From Flavobacteriaceae bacterium (GTDB lineage: Bacteria > Bacteroidota > Bacteroidia > Flavobacteriales > Flavobacteriaceae), in NCBI GenBank assembly GCA_030148025.1, contig JASBUG010000010.1, positions 1 to 64,000 on the forward strand: a stretch of DNA of 64,000 nucleotides. Direction: 5' to 3'. This document shows, piece by piece, positions 36,601-43,848 of the stretch. Both the position numbers and the translations under genes were made by a program. The stretch's first letter is position 1. Every line of letters starts with the position of its first letter. Under the pieces are notes generated by a model. It ran no database searches, was not told the origin of the DNA, and saw only the letters and a program-made list of their open reading frames with translations.

Positions 36601-36838
36601 ACATATGCGTTTGGTTCCTGGTCTTCGTGGACGTTTTGGTTTTAACGTAGCATCTATAGTAGCTTTTGCCAGTATTTTAATGACTTATTTTGGTGTGAAT
36701 TTCTACTTAGCTGGGTTACATTCTTATGCGAAGGACGATCAGGAGATTAGTATTCCTTACATTATTTCTGCAGCTTTAATTATAGCTATTTTGTCATTTT
36801 TTGCATACCGAAAATACGCTAAGTATTATAGAAAATAG
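33632..36838 (+). CDS. cytochrome c biogenesis protein, ResB-CcsA fusion (CcsBA)
   Basis: 1068 residues from ATG 33632 (MLKKLSNILFSTRLTAILF). The N-terminal ResB/CcsB half has membrane helices near 10-30, 50-70, 80-100 and 440-460, with a long periplasmic part between. The C-terminal CcsA half (about 770-1068) contains the haem-handling WWD motif WGRYWGWDPKETWALI. The fused system II enzyme exports haem and ligates it to CxxCH apocytochromes. An internal region (about 490-760) after VQAQE looks like a second exported segment. It is transcribed after the truncated haemoglobin. Confidence 0.93.
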   Translation: MLKKLSNILFSTRLTAILFIVFGAAMAIGTFMDAGQDTSPTPYTRTLIYNAWWFEAIMALFLINFIGNISRYRLWRKEKWATLILHLAFIFILFGAFVTRYMSFEGMMAIREGATENAFLSQKTYLTVYVDGDYIVDGQPQRRVHQYETDFSPRLKNKFKRTTDYNNQPITIELEEFIAGAEEDIVPDESGENYLKVVEAGAAGPHNHFLKEGQVQSIHNVLYALNKPTEGAINITYTDSTLTIQSPFEGEYMTMATRAQGRLVKDSVQPLILRSRYIIGNQSLVFPKPVIKGVFDVVKKSELLRNDEDGLSLKVTTNGESKSIKILGAKGSNNAFKQISVGGLDFAFKYGSRVLELPFSIKLNDFIAERYPGTQNSYSAYESKVTVIDDQEGDFDFHIYMNNILNHRGYRFFQSSFDPDEKGTILSVNHDFWGTNITYFGYFLLYFGLLAILFAKNTRFDDLRKQLRKIKAKKVAVVIALFLIHSLGVQAQETHSEDDGHDHSTAVPIRPTKAQVDSILRANIAPKEQADAFSRLVIQDFDGRMKPVNTYASELLRKLSKNDMYEEFDANQVFLSMQENSFLWYNVPLIYLRPKEADNVREIIGVDLSVKYATLASFFTDQGAYKLAPYLEEVYKVTVPTAKQKKIKEADQRVNLLYNTLNQRSTLRIFPIPDDENNKWISSYDYRKDRLKFKDSLYGNFINTGFKAYLFMLNQDKQSGNFAESNKLIDAIKKTQHKYGAEVMLSEDKINTEVLYNKYDIFKKLFSWYMYAGTLMFVLLIVQIFKEKSKGISLAVTTFKFIILGLFVLHTIGLAARWYISGHAPWSDAYESMIYVAWATMLFGLIFGRKSEITMASTAFVTAMILMIAHWNWMDPSIGNLQPVLNSYWLMIHVAIIVGSYGPFALGMILGIVSLFLMILTNDANKPKMDLNIKELTIINEMALTVGLAMLTIGNFLGGMWANESWGRYWGWDPKETWALISIMVYAFVVHMRLVPGLRGRFGFNVASIVAFASILMTYFGVNFYLAGLHSYAKDDQEISIPYIISAALIIAILSFFAYRKYAKYYRK

Positions 36839-36899
36839 ATATTGATTCTAGTTTAAAACTTGTCGCTATGCATAAGCTAAATATTATTATATTTAACTT

Positions 36900-37835
36900 A
36901 TGAAAACACTACTAATCAATTTTTTAGCAGCTATCTTATTATTTAGTTGTAATCAAAATCCAAAGCCTGAAGATGTAAAAATAAATACGGCTCAAGGGCT
37001 TTCGTTACTAAACACACCACTTATTAAAAGGCAGGTAAATCCTGAGCAGGATTCTTTACAAATAGATAATTATATATGTGCCTTAGATAATTATAATAAC
37101 AATAAGGATTGGGCAGATAATATTGTTTGGTTGGGTAGGCGCACAGCCTATTTAGGAGATTTTAAAAGGGCTATAGAGGTTTATACAGAAGGAATAAATA
37201 AATTTCCTGATGATGCTCGATTTTTGAGGCATCGCGGACATAGATTTATAAGTACGAGACAGCTGGATAATGCCATAGCAGATTTTGAAAAGGCAAGTAC
37301 TCTTATTAAAGATACAGACGATATTACTGAACCTGACGGTATCCCAAATCGTTTAAATCAGCCTGTTTCAAGTTTACATACTAACATTTATTATCACCTA
37401 GGATTGGCATATTACCTGAAGGGTGATTTTAAAAATGCATTAACAGCTTATACCAATTGTTTGAACGCTTCTAAAAATGATGATATGCAGGTTGCTACTA
37501 GACATTGGATTTATATGACCTTAAAACGAATGAAACTTGATGAAGAAGCTACAGCTATATTAGAGCCAATTTCTGAAGACATGAATATCATTGAAAACAT
37601 GGCTTATCATGATTTATTATTGTTTTATAAAGGAGAGCGAACTAAAGATCAACTGCTAAAGGTTGAAAATGGTAATATTGGTGCAAATGAAGCCACACAG
37701 TACGGAATAGCCAATTGGCATTATTACAATGGCGAGATTGAGGTTGCTAAAAATATGTTTAATACAATATTGAAAAATGGAAATTGGTCTGCCTTTGGTT
37801 ATATAGCTGCAGAAGCCGATTTAAGTCGAGAGTAG
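36900..37835 (+). CDS. TPR-repeat lipoprotein
   Basis: 311 residues. Lipobox LLFSC gives acylated C17. The mature part has several TPR units: NIVWLGRRTAYLGDFKRAIEVYTEG, FLRHRGHRFISTRQLDNAIADFEKA, YYHLGLAYYLKGDFKNALTAYTNCL. It is probably a periplasmic or outer-membrane scaffold; no enzyme motif is seen. The 61-bp gap after CcsBA leaves open whether it shares that mRNA. It is convergent with the single-pass membrane protein gene. Confidence 0.8.
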   Translation: MKTLLINFLAAILLFSCNQNPKPEDVKINTAQGLSLLNTPLIKRQVNPEQDSLQIDNYICALDNYNNNKDWADNIVWLGRRTAYLGDFKRAIEVYTEGINKFPDDARFLRHRGHRFISTRQLDNAIADFEKASTLIKDTDDITEPDGIPNRLNQPVSSLHTNIYYHLGLAYYLKGDFKNALTAYTNCLNASKNDDMQVATRHWIYMTLKRMKLDEEATAILEPISEDMNIIENMAYHDLLLFYKGERTKDQLLKVENGNIGANEATQYGIANWHYYNGEIEVAKNMFNTILKNGNWSAFGYIAAEADLSRE

Positions 37836-37844
37836 TTGAAAAAA

Positions 37845-38612
37845 CTAATAAGAAGGACAGATATGTTTCTTTATGATATAAGGCGTTATTTTTTTTAATG
37901 TGGTTCCAGTTTCAGGATGCAAACCCAAAGCCGTAAAATATTCAAGTGTTCCATTTCCATTTTTGCCATACCAAATGGCCTCATTACCGTTTTTTAAAAA
38001 AAATAACGTGCTACAATCGGGAATTACCTTCTTAAAAAGCGCAATCCGTTCTTCTTTATAAATCTTTAAAATTCCATTTTTAAACTCTTCAGAGTTAAAT
38101 GTAACTTCCACATAATGGTCATTTTGCCACTTCATCCAACGCTGTCTGTTTAAAGAAATTATGGTTAAAAATAAAATTAGAATAGCCATGCTAATAGACA
38201 GTACAATTCTATTTTTCTTTACATAAATATTAATGCGTTCATTAATTCTTTGAAACTTTTCCTTTTCAAAAACAGTGTCAATATGAAGTTCTTCAGTTTC
38301 TGAGATACTTATGTTTTTTGTGCTATTGTGTAGCACGAAATCTTCAAAACCCTCATATCCTAAATATTTACAAAGCCCTATTACTACATTAAGCTGGTTT
38401 ATGTTAATATCACCTTCATTATTTATACCTTTTCTTATAGCTGATTTATAATAATCTCTTAACCGCCGTTCACCAATTGGTGTATTGAATTCTATAGATA
38501 TATAATCTGACAAAATTTTTGCTAAGCTATTGTTAGAGGGATGATTGATTCCCTTTTTCTGAGCTTCTTTTCGAGCCTTATCAAAGGCCTTTATTATTAT
38601 TTTTTTGTGCAT
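37845..38612 (-). CDS. single-pass membrane protein of unknown family
   Basis: 255 residues that I do not recognise. Residues 1-95 are a basic, helical cytoplasmic domain (AFDKARKEAQKKGINHPSNN, GERRLRDYYKSAIRKG, LCKYLGYEGFEDFVLHN). One membrane helix lies at about 139-156 (IVLSISMAILILFLTIIS). Residues 160-255 form an outside domain with a Cys pair. The layout resembles transmembrane regulators. It diverges from the micro-lipoprotein, kinase and response-regulator genes, and its upstream DNA holds a 16-bp palindrome and phased repeats. A signalling role is inference. Confidence 0.6.
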   Translation of the reverse strand: MHKKIIIKAFDKARKEAQKKGINHPSNNSLAKILSDYISIEFNTPIGERRLRDYYKSAIRKGINNEGDININQLNVVIGLCKYLGYEGFEDFVLHNSTKNISISETEELHIDTVFEKEKFQRINERINIYVKKNRIVLSISMAILILFLTIISLNRQRWMKWQNDHYVEVTFNSEEFKNGILKIYKEERIALFKKVIPDCSTLFFLKNGNEAIWYGKNGNGTLEYFTALGLHPETGTTLKKITPYIIKKHICPSY

Positions 38613-38664
38613 CAGGGAATTATTTAGTTGTTGTTGTTATTGTTGTTCTTTATTGGATAAACTG

Positions 38665-38704
38665 TGGAAATTAATTTCCAAAACACTTCCAAAACATTTC
38701 CAAG
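38665..38704. promoter_or_regulatory. operator-like palindrome and helically phased repeats
   Basis: TGGAAATTAATTTCCA (38665-38680) is a perfect 16-bp palindrome. From 38676 the motif TTCCAAAACA recurs at 38687, with a third partial copy (TTCCAAG) at 38698, an exact 11-bp period. It lies 53-92 bp upstream of the minus-strand gene and about 270 bp from the plus-strand lipoprotein. Cooperative binding of a regulator is likely; its identity is unknown. Confidence 0.55.
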
Positions 38705-38816
38705 TTTTCTGTTCAATTATCATTTCATTTGTTTAAGAATTGATGGCCGCTTTACTCGCAATAAAGCTTGCGAACTTCAATTCTAATTTAAGGAGCAGCA
38801 AAGTGGTTTGTATTGT

Positions 38817-38943
38817 CTTTGGGAAGTATTAATACACTTCACTTTTGGCTCTCCATACTTCCCGAAGAAGAGCTCTCTCTTCAATGTTTTCAAGTGTTGT
38901 TCGCATTTGCAGTATCTGGTTTTAAAAACCGGACAGCAACACT
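38817..38943 (+). promoter_or_regulatory. structured leader region before the micro-lipoprotein
   Basis: Two strong stems are visible. The first pairs CTTTGGGAAGTAT (38817-38829) with ATACTTCCCGAAG (38855-38867), 13 bp with one G-U. The second is nested: AGTGTTG (38893-38899) with CAACACT (38937-38943), enclosing CTGGTTTT/AAAACCGG. They end 26 bp before the ATG at 38970. This could be a cis-regulatory 5' UTR or a small RNA; no known riboswitch is recognised. Confidence 0.5.
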
Positions 38944-38969
38944 CATGTCTAATTTTTTAATACAACAAA

Positions 38970-39134
38970 ATGAAAAAAATATCTATAATATTGTTTACGG
39001 TTTTCCTCAATTTGGCATTATTTTCTTGTTCAACCCCACCTTTAGAAGAACCTGCTAGTTCTACACAGGCTTGTTGTGGAAATAATGGAGGAGATCCACC
39101 GCCACCACCTCCTCCTCCAGGGGACAATGGTTAA
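38970..39134 (+). CDS. 54-residue polyproline micro-lipoprotein
   Basis: ATG 38970, TAA 39132-39134. Signal peptide MKKISIILFTVFLNLALFSC with lipobox LFSC (C20). The mature part is only about 35 residues: acidic PPLEEPASS, then a CC pair (CCGNNGG), then a run of eight prolines (codons CCA, CCG and CCT mixed) and GDNG. No family is recognised. It lies 40 bp upstream of the histidine kinase gene and in the same direction, after a structured leader. It may be a surface sensor or a signal for the kinase; the polyproline run should also stall translation without EF-P. Confidence 0.75.
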   Translation: MKKISIILFTVFLNLALFSCSTPPLEEPASSTQACCGNNGGDPPPPPPPPGDNG

Positions 39135-39174
39135 TTAATGAGTAATATCTCAGAATAAATTATACTTTAGAGGA

Positions 39175-40824
39175 ATGAAATCAATTAAAAACTCGTTCCT
39201 CTTTTTTTGTATTTGTTTTTTTTTAAATAGTAATATTTTTTCTCAACCAAGTGTTGATAGTACTAGATATTATTATGACCTTATAATTAACCCTAAGAGT
39301 AACTACGATTTGATTTCGGGTTATACCTTTTTTAATAGTCTTAAAGAAAAACATTTATTTGAAAAAGATACTTTAAAAGCGATCTATGACTTACGAATGA
39401 TTGTTTTTGCTCAAAATTCTTTAGAACTTCCTTATGAAAGTGAAAGTTCTATTGTAGAGGCTTTGAATCTTATTGATAATATAAAAGAAATTGATAGTTC
39501 TTTAGTGCGTGATCGAATGAGCTTAGCTATGAGTTTGGGCAATATTTATTTGTCACTAAAAGAGTATGATAAAGCTTTAAATATATATAATGAATCTTTG
39601 GAAGCTTCAAATGATTATAGTTATAGTTTAACTACTCATTTGAATATTGGAAATATATTTGCTGAGCAGGGAAAATTTCAATTAGCAGAATCTAAATATA
39701 GATTTGTTTATAAGGAAAGGTTAAAATTTGATGACACAAGGAAAATTGCTCATGCATTGGATAATTGGGGATATGTGAAAGTAAAGCTAGGAAATATTGA
39801 GGGCTTTGAAGATATGTTAAATGCATTAGAGATGAGGAAAAAAGTGGGTGAGTCTAGACGTTTTTATATTAGTTATAAACATCTGTCAGAATCCTTTAAG
39901 GATATTGGTGACCTAAAAAAAGCAAGGTATTATGCTGGCTTGGGTTATAATGAAGCTGTAAAATATGGAGATAGCTATGAGCAAGATGCCTTATTAAACT
40001 TGTTGAAATTAAGTGAGGATTCATTAGTTATTAAATATGCTATAACAAACGAAAGAATTCTGAATAAAAAATTATTAATTGAAAATAAATATGCTAGTTC
40101 AAAGTATAATTTATCTAAAGAACAACAAAAAGCTTTAGAAAATCAACTTTTAATGGAAAAGGAGAAAACGCAAAAAATACGCTATCAAATGGGAGGTATT
40201 TTGGTTTTAGTACTATCTGTTTTCTTTTATTTTATGTTGAAGTCGCGATATAAAAAACGACGTCTTTTAGAAATTTATAATACGGAAACCCGCATTTCTA
40301 AAAAGGTACACGACGAAGTTGCCAATGATGTGTATCACGTAATGACAAAGCTGCAACATGACAGTGATTTAAAAGAAGATGTATTAGATGATCTAGAGCA
40401 TATTTATGAAAAAACAAGGGATATTTCTAAAGAGAATACAGCTATAGATGTTGAAGAAAATTTTGGCGAGTTGTTAAACGATCTTTTGTCTGGATTTAAA
40501 CAAAATGAGGTGTCTATTATTACCAGAGACTTGTTAAAAATGAATTGGGAATCGCTTACTGAAATTGAGAAAACCATGATATACAGGGTGGTTCAGGAGC
40601 TTATGGTTAATATGAAAAAGCACAGTAAAGCTTCTATAGTTATTATAAGTTTTAAAGAATTAAGAGGGAAAAAAATTATCGAGTACAAAGATAATGGAGT
40701 AGGCTGTAACCTTAAAAAACAAGGTGGTTTGCTCAATACGGAAAACCGTATGCGTTCTATTAACGGAACTATTAATTTTGAATCTGAAATTAACAATGGC
40801 TTTAAAGCTACAATCAAAGTTTAG
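39175..40824 (+). CDS. TPR-containing sensor histidine kinase
   Basis: 549 residues. Signal peptide (ends NIFS-Q), then a periplasmic TPR array (about 100-310, e.g. YLSLKEYDKALNIYNESLE, GNIFAEQGKFQLAESKYRFVY) and a coiled coil. One membrane helix follows (about 340-356), then the kinase: H379 in KKVHDEVANDVYHV (HPK7/NarX-like DHp), N-box ELMVNMKKHSKAS and G-box DNGVGCN. It partners with the response regulator 1 bp downstream (TAG-T-ATG). TPR-sensing hybrids of this build are common in Bacteroidota. The stimulus is unknown. Confidence 0.9.
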   Translation: MKSIKNSFLFFCICFFLNSNIFSQPSVDSTRYYYDLIINPKSNYDLISGYTFFNSLKEKHLFEKDTLKAIYDLRMIVFAQNSLELPYESESSIVEALNLIDNIKEIDSSLVRDRMSLAMSLGNIYLSLKEYDKALNIYNESLEASNDYSYSLTTHLNIGNIFAEQGKFQLAESKYRFVYKERLKFDDTRKIAHALDNWGYVKVKLGNIEGFEDMLNALEMRKKVGESRRFYISYKHLSESFKDIGDLKKARYYAGLGYNEAVKYGDSYEQDALLNLLKLSEDSLVIKYAITNERILNKKLLIENKYASSKYNLSKEQQKALENQLLMEKEKTQKIRYQMGGILVLVLSVFFYFMLKSRYKKRRLLEIYNTETRISKKVHDEVANDVYHVMTKLQHDSDLKEDVLDDLEHIYEKTRDISKENTAIDVEENFGELLNDLLSGFKQNEVSIITRDLLKMNWESLTEIEKTMIYRVVQELMVNMKKHSKASIVIISFKELRGKKIIEYKDNGVGCNLKKQGGLLNTENRMRSINGTINFESEINNGFKATIKV

Positions 40825-40825
40825 T

Positions 40826-41491
40826 ATGTATAAAAAAGTTTTAGTTGCAGACGATTTGGGAAGTATTAATCAAGGTGTATTATCAATATTAGATACGCTA
40901 GGAGTTAAAGATGTTGATCAGGTTCAATATTGTGATGATGCTTATTTAAAGGTAAAAAAGGCTGCACTAGATAACCATGCATTTGATTTGGTCATCACAG
41001 ATTTATCTTTTAAAGCCGATTATAGAGAACAAAAATACTCTTCTGGAGAAGAACTATTAAAAGTACTTAAAAAGGAGTATCCTAAAATTAAAGTTATTAT
41101 CTATTCTATTGAAGATAGGTTGCAAAAGGTAAGATTACTTGTTAATAAATATCAGGCAGATGCTTATGTCTGTAAAGGAAGACAGGGCTTAATAGAATTG
41201 TCTAAAGCTATTAAACGAACGTTTAAAAATGGGATTTACCTATCTCCTCAAGTAGAACAAGCCTTAAAACCTAGAACAGACTTAGAGATCGATGATTATG
41301 ATATTGAACTTGTAAATCAATTATCTAAAGGACTATCGCAGGATGAAATAAGTGCTTTTTTTATGATTAATGATGTATCACCAAGTAGTGTAAGTTCTAT
41401 AGAAAAACGATTAAGTAAACTACGAGTACAATTTAAGGCCAATAATGCCATACATTTAGTGGCTATTGTTAAAGATCTAGGACTCATCTAA
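40826..41491 (+). CDS. response regulator, receiver plus LuxR-like HTH
   Basis: 221 residues from ATG 40826; the open frame further upstream overlaps the kinase. The receiver domain has D9/D10, phosphoacceptor D59 (ITDLSF) and K117 (YVCKGRQG). A C-terminal helix-turn-helix follows (about 160-221, LSKGLSQDEISAFFMINDVSPSSVSSIEKRLSKLR), a diverged LuxR/GerE type. It is the cognate regulator of the TPR kinase. The palindromes on either side of the locus are candidate binding sites. Confidence 0.9.
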   Translation: MYKKVLVADDLGSINQGVLSILDTLGVKDVDQVQYCDDAYLKVKKAALDNHAFDLVITDLSFKADYREQKYSSGEELLKVLKKEYPKIKVIIYSIEDRLQKVRLLVNKYQADAYVCKGRQGLIELSKAIKRTFKNGIYLSPQVEQALKPRTDLEIDDYDIELVNQLSKGLSQDEISAFFMINDVSPSSVSSIEKRLSKLRVQFKANNAIHLVAIVKDLGLI

Positions 41492-41508
41492 AAAAAATAT
41501 TTTCCAAA

Positions 41509-41571
41509 TTACGGAATTCCGTAAAGAACTAATTTTTATTGGCTGTATAATTGTGTAATTAATTAGTTCTT
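41509..41571. repeat. palindrome cluster downstream of the response regulator
   Basis: TTACGGAATTCCGTAA (41509-41524) is a perfect 16-bp palindrome. AAGAACTAATT (41524-41534) and AATTAGTTCTT (41561-41571) form a perfect 11-bp inverted repeat. Neither has a T-tract of its own. It could be a regulatory site or the 3' UTR structure of the kinase-regulator mRNA. Confidence 0.5.
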
Positions 41572-41585
41572 AGGGAGAACAATAG

Positions 41586-41626
41586 AAGGCACGTCAAGAA
41601 AACTTAGTTTTCGAAACGTGCTTTTT
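41586..41626. terminator. two-stem terminator between response regulator and RluE-like gene
   Basis: GCACGT (41589-41594) pairs with ACGTGC (41616-41621), enclosing GAAAAC-TTA-GTTTTC, and is followed by five T on the plus strand. It serves the two-component operon and possibly the convergent rluE-like gene. Confidence 0.8.
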
Positions 41627-41636
41627 CTGTATTTAA

Positions 41637-42221
41637 TTATATGTTAAACTCTGGAACTTCTATAACCTTTCCGCAAGATTGTTCTAGCTTAATGGCTCCA
41701 ATTCTAATTCGTACAAGACGTAATGTTGGAAAACCAACAGCAGCAGTCATTTTACGTACTTGCCTATATTTACCTTCTGTTAGTGTAATTGATGCCCAGC
41801 TTTTTGGCCCATGTCGTTCATCTCGAACCTTTCTATCTGCCATAGGAATATGATCTGTGCTCAATATTTTTGAAGCGATACAAGGTTTAGTTGTATATTT
41901 TTTTCCATGAAACCCAATTTCAACACCTTTTTGTAATTGTTTAATGGCTTCTTGTGTAATAATGCCATCTACCTGTACATAATACTCTTTTTCAACTTTA
42001 CTGCTTCTTATGTACTCGCTAACTTTTCCATCTGTAGTTAATAAAAGCAACCCTTCAGAAGTTTCATCCAGCCTTCCAATAGCCATCGTATTTTCTGGAA
42101 AATTATACAGTTCCCCTAAAAGGCGTTTGTTCTTGCGTTTATTTTGATTATTTACAAACTGACTTAAATAACCATACGGTTTATGTAAAATATAGTGTTG
42201 ATGTTTGATGGATTTTGACAT
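41637..42221 (-). CDS. RluE-like 23S rRNA pseudouridine synthase
   Basis: 194 residues, the short RsuA/RluE type without an S4 domain. The catalytic motif is GRLDETSEGLLLLTTDG (catalytic Asp in RLD). Further motifs are KEYYVQVDG and TEGKYRQVRKMTAAVGFPTLRLVRIRIG. Length and motifs fit RluE, which modifies U2457 of E. coli 23S rRNA. It stands alone on the minus strand. Confidence 0.88.
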   Translation of the reverse strand: MSKSIKHQHYILHKPYGYLSQFVNNQNKRKNKRLLGELYNFPENTMAIGRLDETSEGLLLLTTDGKVSEYIRSSKVEKEYYVQVDGIITQEAIKQLQKGVEIGFHGKKYTTKPCIASKILSTDHIPMADRKVRDERHGPKSWASITLTEGKYRQVRKMTAAVGFPTLRLVRIRIGAIKLEQSCGKVIEVPEFNI

Positions 42222-42395
42222 GATGTAGCTTGAAAGTGCAATGTATCAAAAAAATATAATTGTAGATATCAATATATTTTATCATATTTGCTGCCATGAT
42301 TGTATAACTCACTTCCGGTTTTGTCGACATTCGTCCGACTCATTTAGAGCTAACACCTAGTGTATAGCTATGTCTTATTTATAATCATATACATT

Positions 42396-43802
42396 ATGTC
42401 ATCGAACATACCATCAATAAAACAATTATTCAAATATTTTAAAATTGCAGTAACCGGAAAAGAGCAAGAGTTTACTTCTGGAAGCATACGTCGTGCTGTA
42501 TTCATGCTATCGATTCCTATGATTCTTGAAATGCTCATGGAATCTATTTTTGCTATAGTTGATATTTTTTACGTTTCAAGAGTTAGTGTTAATGCCGTGG
42601 CAACTATTGGTCTAACCGAATCTGTAATTACTTTAGTTTATGCTGTAGCTATTGGATTAAGTATGGCTGCAACTGCGGTTGTCGCGCGAAGAGTAGGAGA
42701 AAAGGATCTTAAAGGCGCATCACAAGCAACAGTACAAGTTATTATTCTAGGTGTTGTTGTTGCAGCTATTATTAGTGTTATTGGAATTTTATACCCAAAA
42801 GAGATATTAGCATTAATGGGAGCAGAACCAGATTTAATTAGTGAAGGATATGGTTACACCCAGATATTACTTGGTGGAAATATCACTATCATGTTACTAT
42901 TCTTGATCAATGCTGTGTTTAGAGGCGCTGGTAATGCGTCTATTGCAATGTGGACACTTATTCTATCAAATGGATTGAACATTATTTTAGACCCTATGTT
43001 TATTTTTGGTTTCGGACCAATTCCAGCTTATGGTGTAGAAGGTGCAGCGATCGCTACTACTATAGGTAGAGGTACGGCCGTTCTTTTTCAGCTTGTAGTG
43101 CTTTTTTATGGTTGGAGTAAAATTAAAGTAGGTTTTAAAGATTTGGTGCTAAGAGTTGGTGTCATGGTCAATCTTATTAAGGTATCCTTAGGAGGTATTG
43201 GGCAATTTTTAATAGGCACTTCAAGTTGGGTGTTTTTAATGCGAATTATGAGTGAATTTGGCAGTGATGTGTTGGCAGGTTATACCATTGCAATTCGCGT
43301 CATGATGTTTACTTTAATGCCATGTTGGGGAATGAGTAATGCGGCTGCTACCTTAGTAGGCCAAAATTTAGGTGCTAACAAACCAGATCGTGCTGAAAAA
43401 TCGGTTTGGGTTACTGGTAAATACAATGCCTATTTTATGGCTTTTGTGTCTATACTTTATTTAATATTCTCTAAACAAATAATATTGCTTTTTAATGCTG
43501 AGCCAGATGTTGTTAAGTATGGTAGCTTATGCTTACAAGTTATTGCAGCAGGTTATGTGTTCTATGCTTATGGAATGGTTGTTATCCAGTCGTTTAACGG
43601 ATCGGGAGATACAAAAACGCCAACCATTATTAATTTTATTTGTTTTTGGCTCATCCAATTACCATTTGCTTACCTAGTGTCTATATATTTTGATGCTGGA
43701 CCAAAAGGGGTGTTTTGGGCAATTACCATAGCCGAAGTTATGATTGCAATTATTGGAATTTTGTGGTTTAAAAAAGGCACATGGAAAACCGTAAAAGTAT
43801 AG
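42396..43802 (+). CDS. MATE family efflux transporter
   Basis: 468 residues from ATG 42396 (MSSNIPSIKQLFKYF); a GTG 36 bp upstream is less likely. Twelve membrane helices in two halves, with the MATE pattern SIPMILEMLMESIFAIVDIFYVSRV at helix 1 and the homologous ILMRIMSEFGSDVLAGYTIAIRVMMF in the second half. It exports cationic drugs or dyes in exchange for Na+ or H+. The substrate cannot be named. It is followed by the trans-sulfuration gene after 46 bp, which has its own TATTTTTG box (43815-43822). Confidence 0.92.
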   Translation: MSSNIPSIKQLFKYFKIAVTGKEQEFTSGSIRRAVFMLSIPMILEMLMESIFAIVDIFYVSRVSVNAVATIGLTESVITLVYAVAIGLSMAATAVVARRVGEKDLKGASQATVQVIILGVVVAAIISVIGILYPKEILALMGAEPDLISEGYGYTQILLGGNITIMLLFLINAVFRGAGNASIAMWTLILSNGLNIILDPMFIFGFGPIPAYGVEGAAIATTIGRGTAVLFQLVVLFYGWSKIKVGFKDLVLRVGVMVNLIKVSLGGIGQFLIGTSSWVFLMRIMSEFGSDVLAGYTIAIRVMMFTLMPCWGMSNAAATLVGQNLGANKPDRAEKSVWVTGKYNAYFMAFVSILYLIFSKQIILLFNAEPDVVKYGSLCLQVIAAGYVFYAYGMVVIQSFNGSGDTKTPTIINFICFWLIQLPFAYLVSIYFDAGPKGVFWAITIAEVMIAIIGILWFKKGTWKTVKV

Positions 43803-43848
43803 TTTTCTAAAACCTATTTTTGTAAATTAGAGCCACTAAACTAATCGA

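Noticed and set aside
38629-38652. CAA/TTG microsatellite as a possible phase-variable tract
   Set aside because: The repeat is short and interrupted and lies in the untranslated part before the minus-strand gene, so no frame switching is expected.
38813-39058. 81-codon plus-strand ORF over the leader and micro-lipoprotein
   Set aside because: It overlaps the lipoprotein gene in another frame and lacks a signal peptide or domain; the inverted repeats explain the region better.
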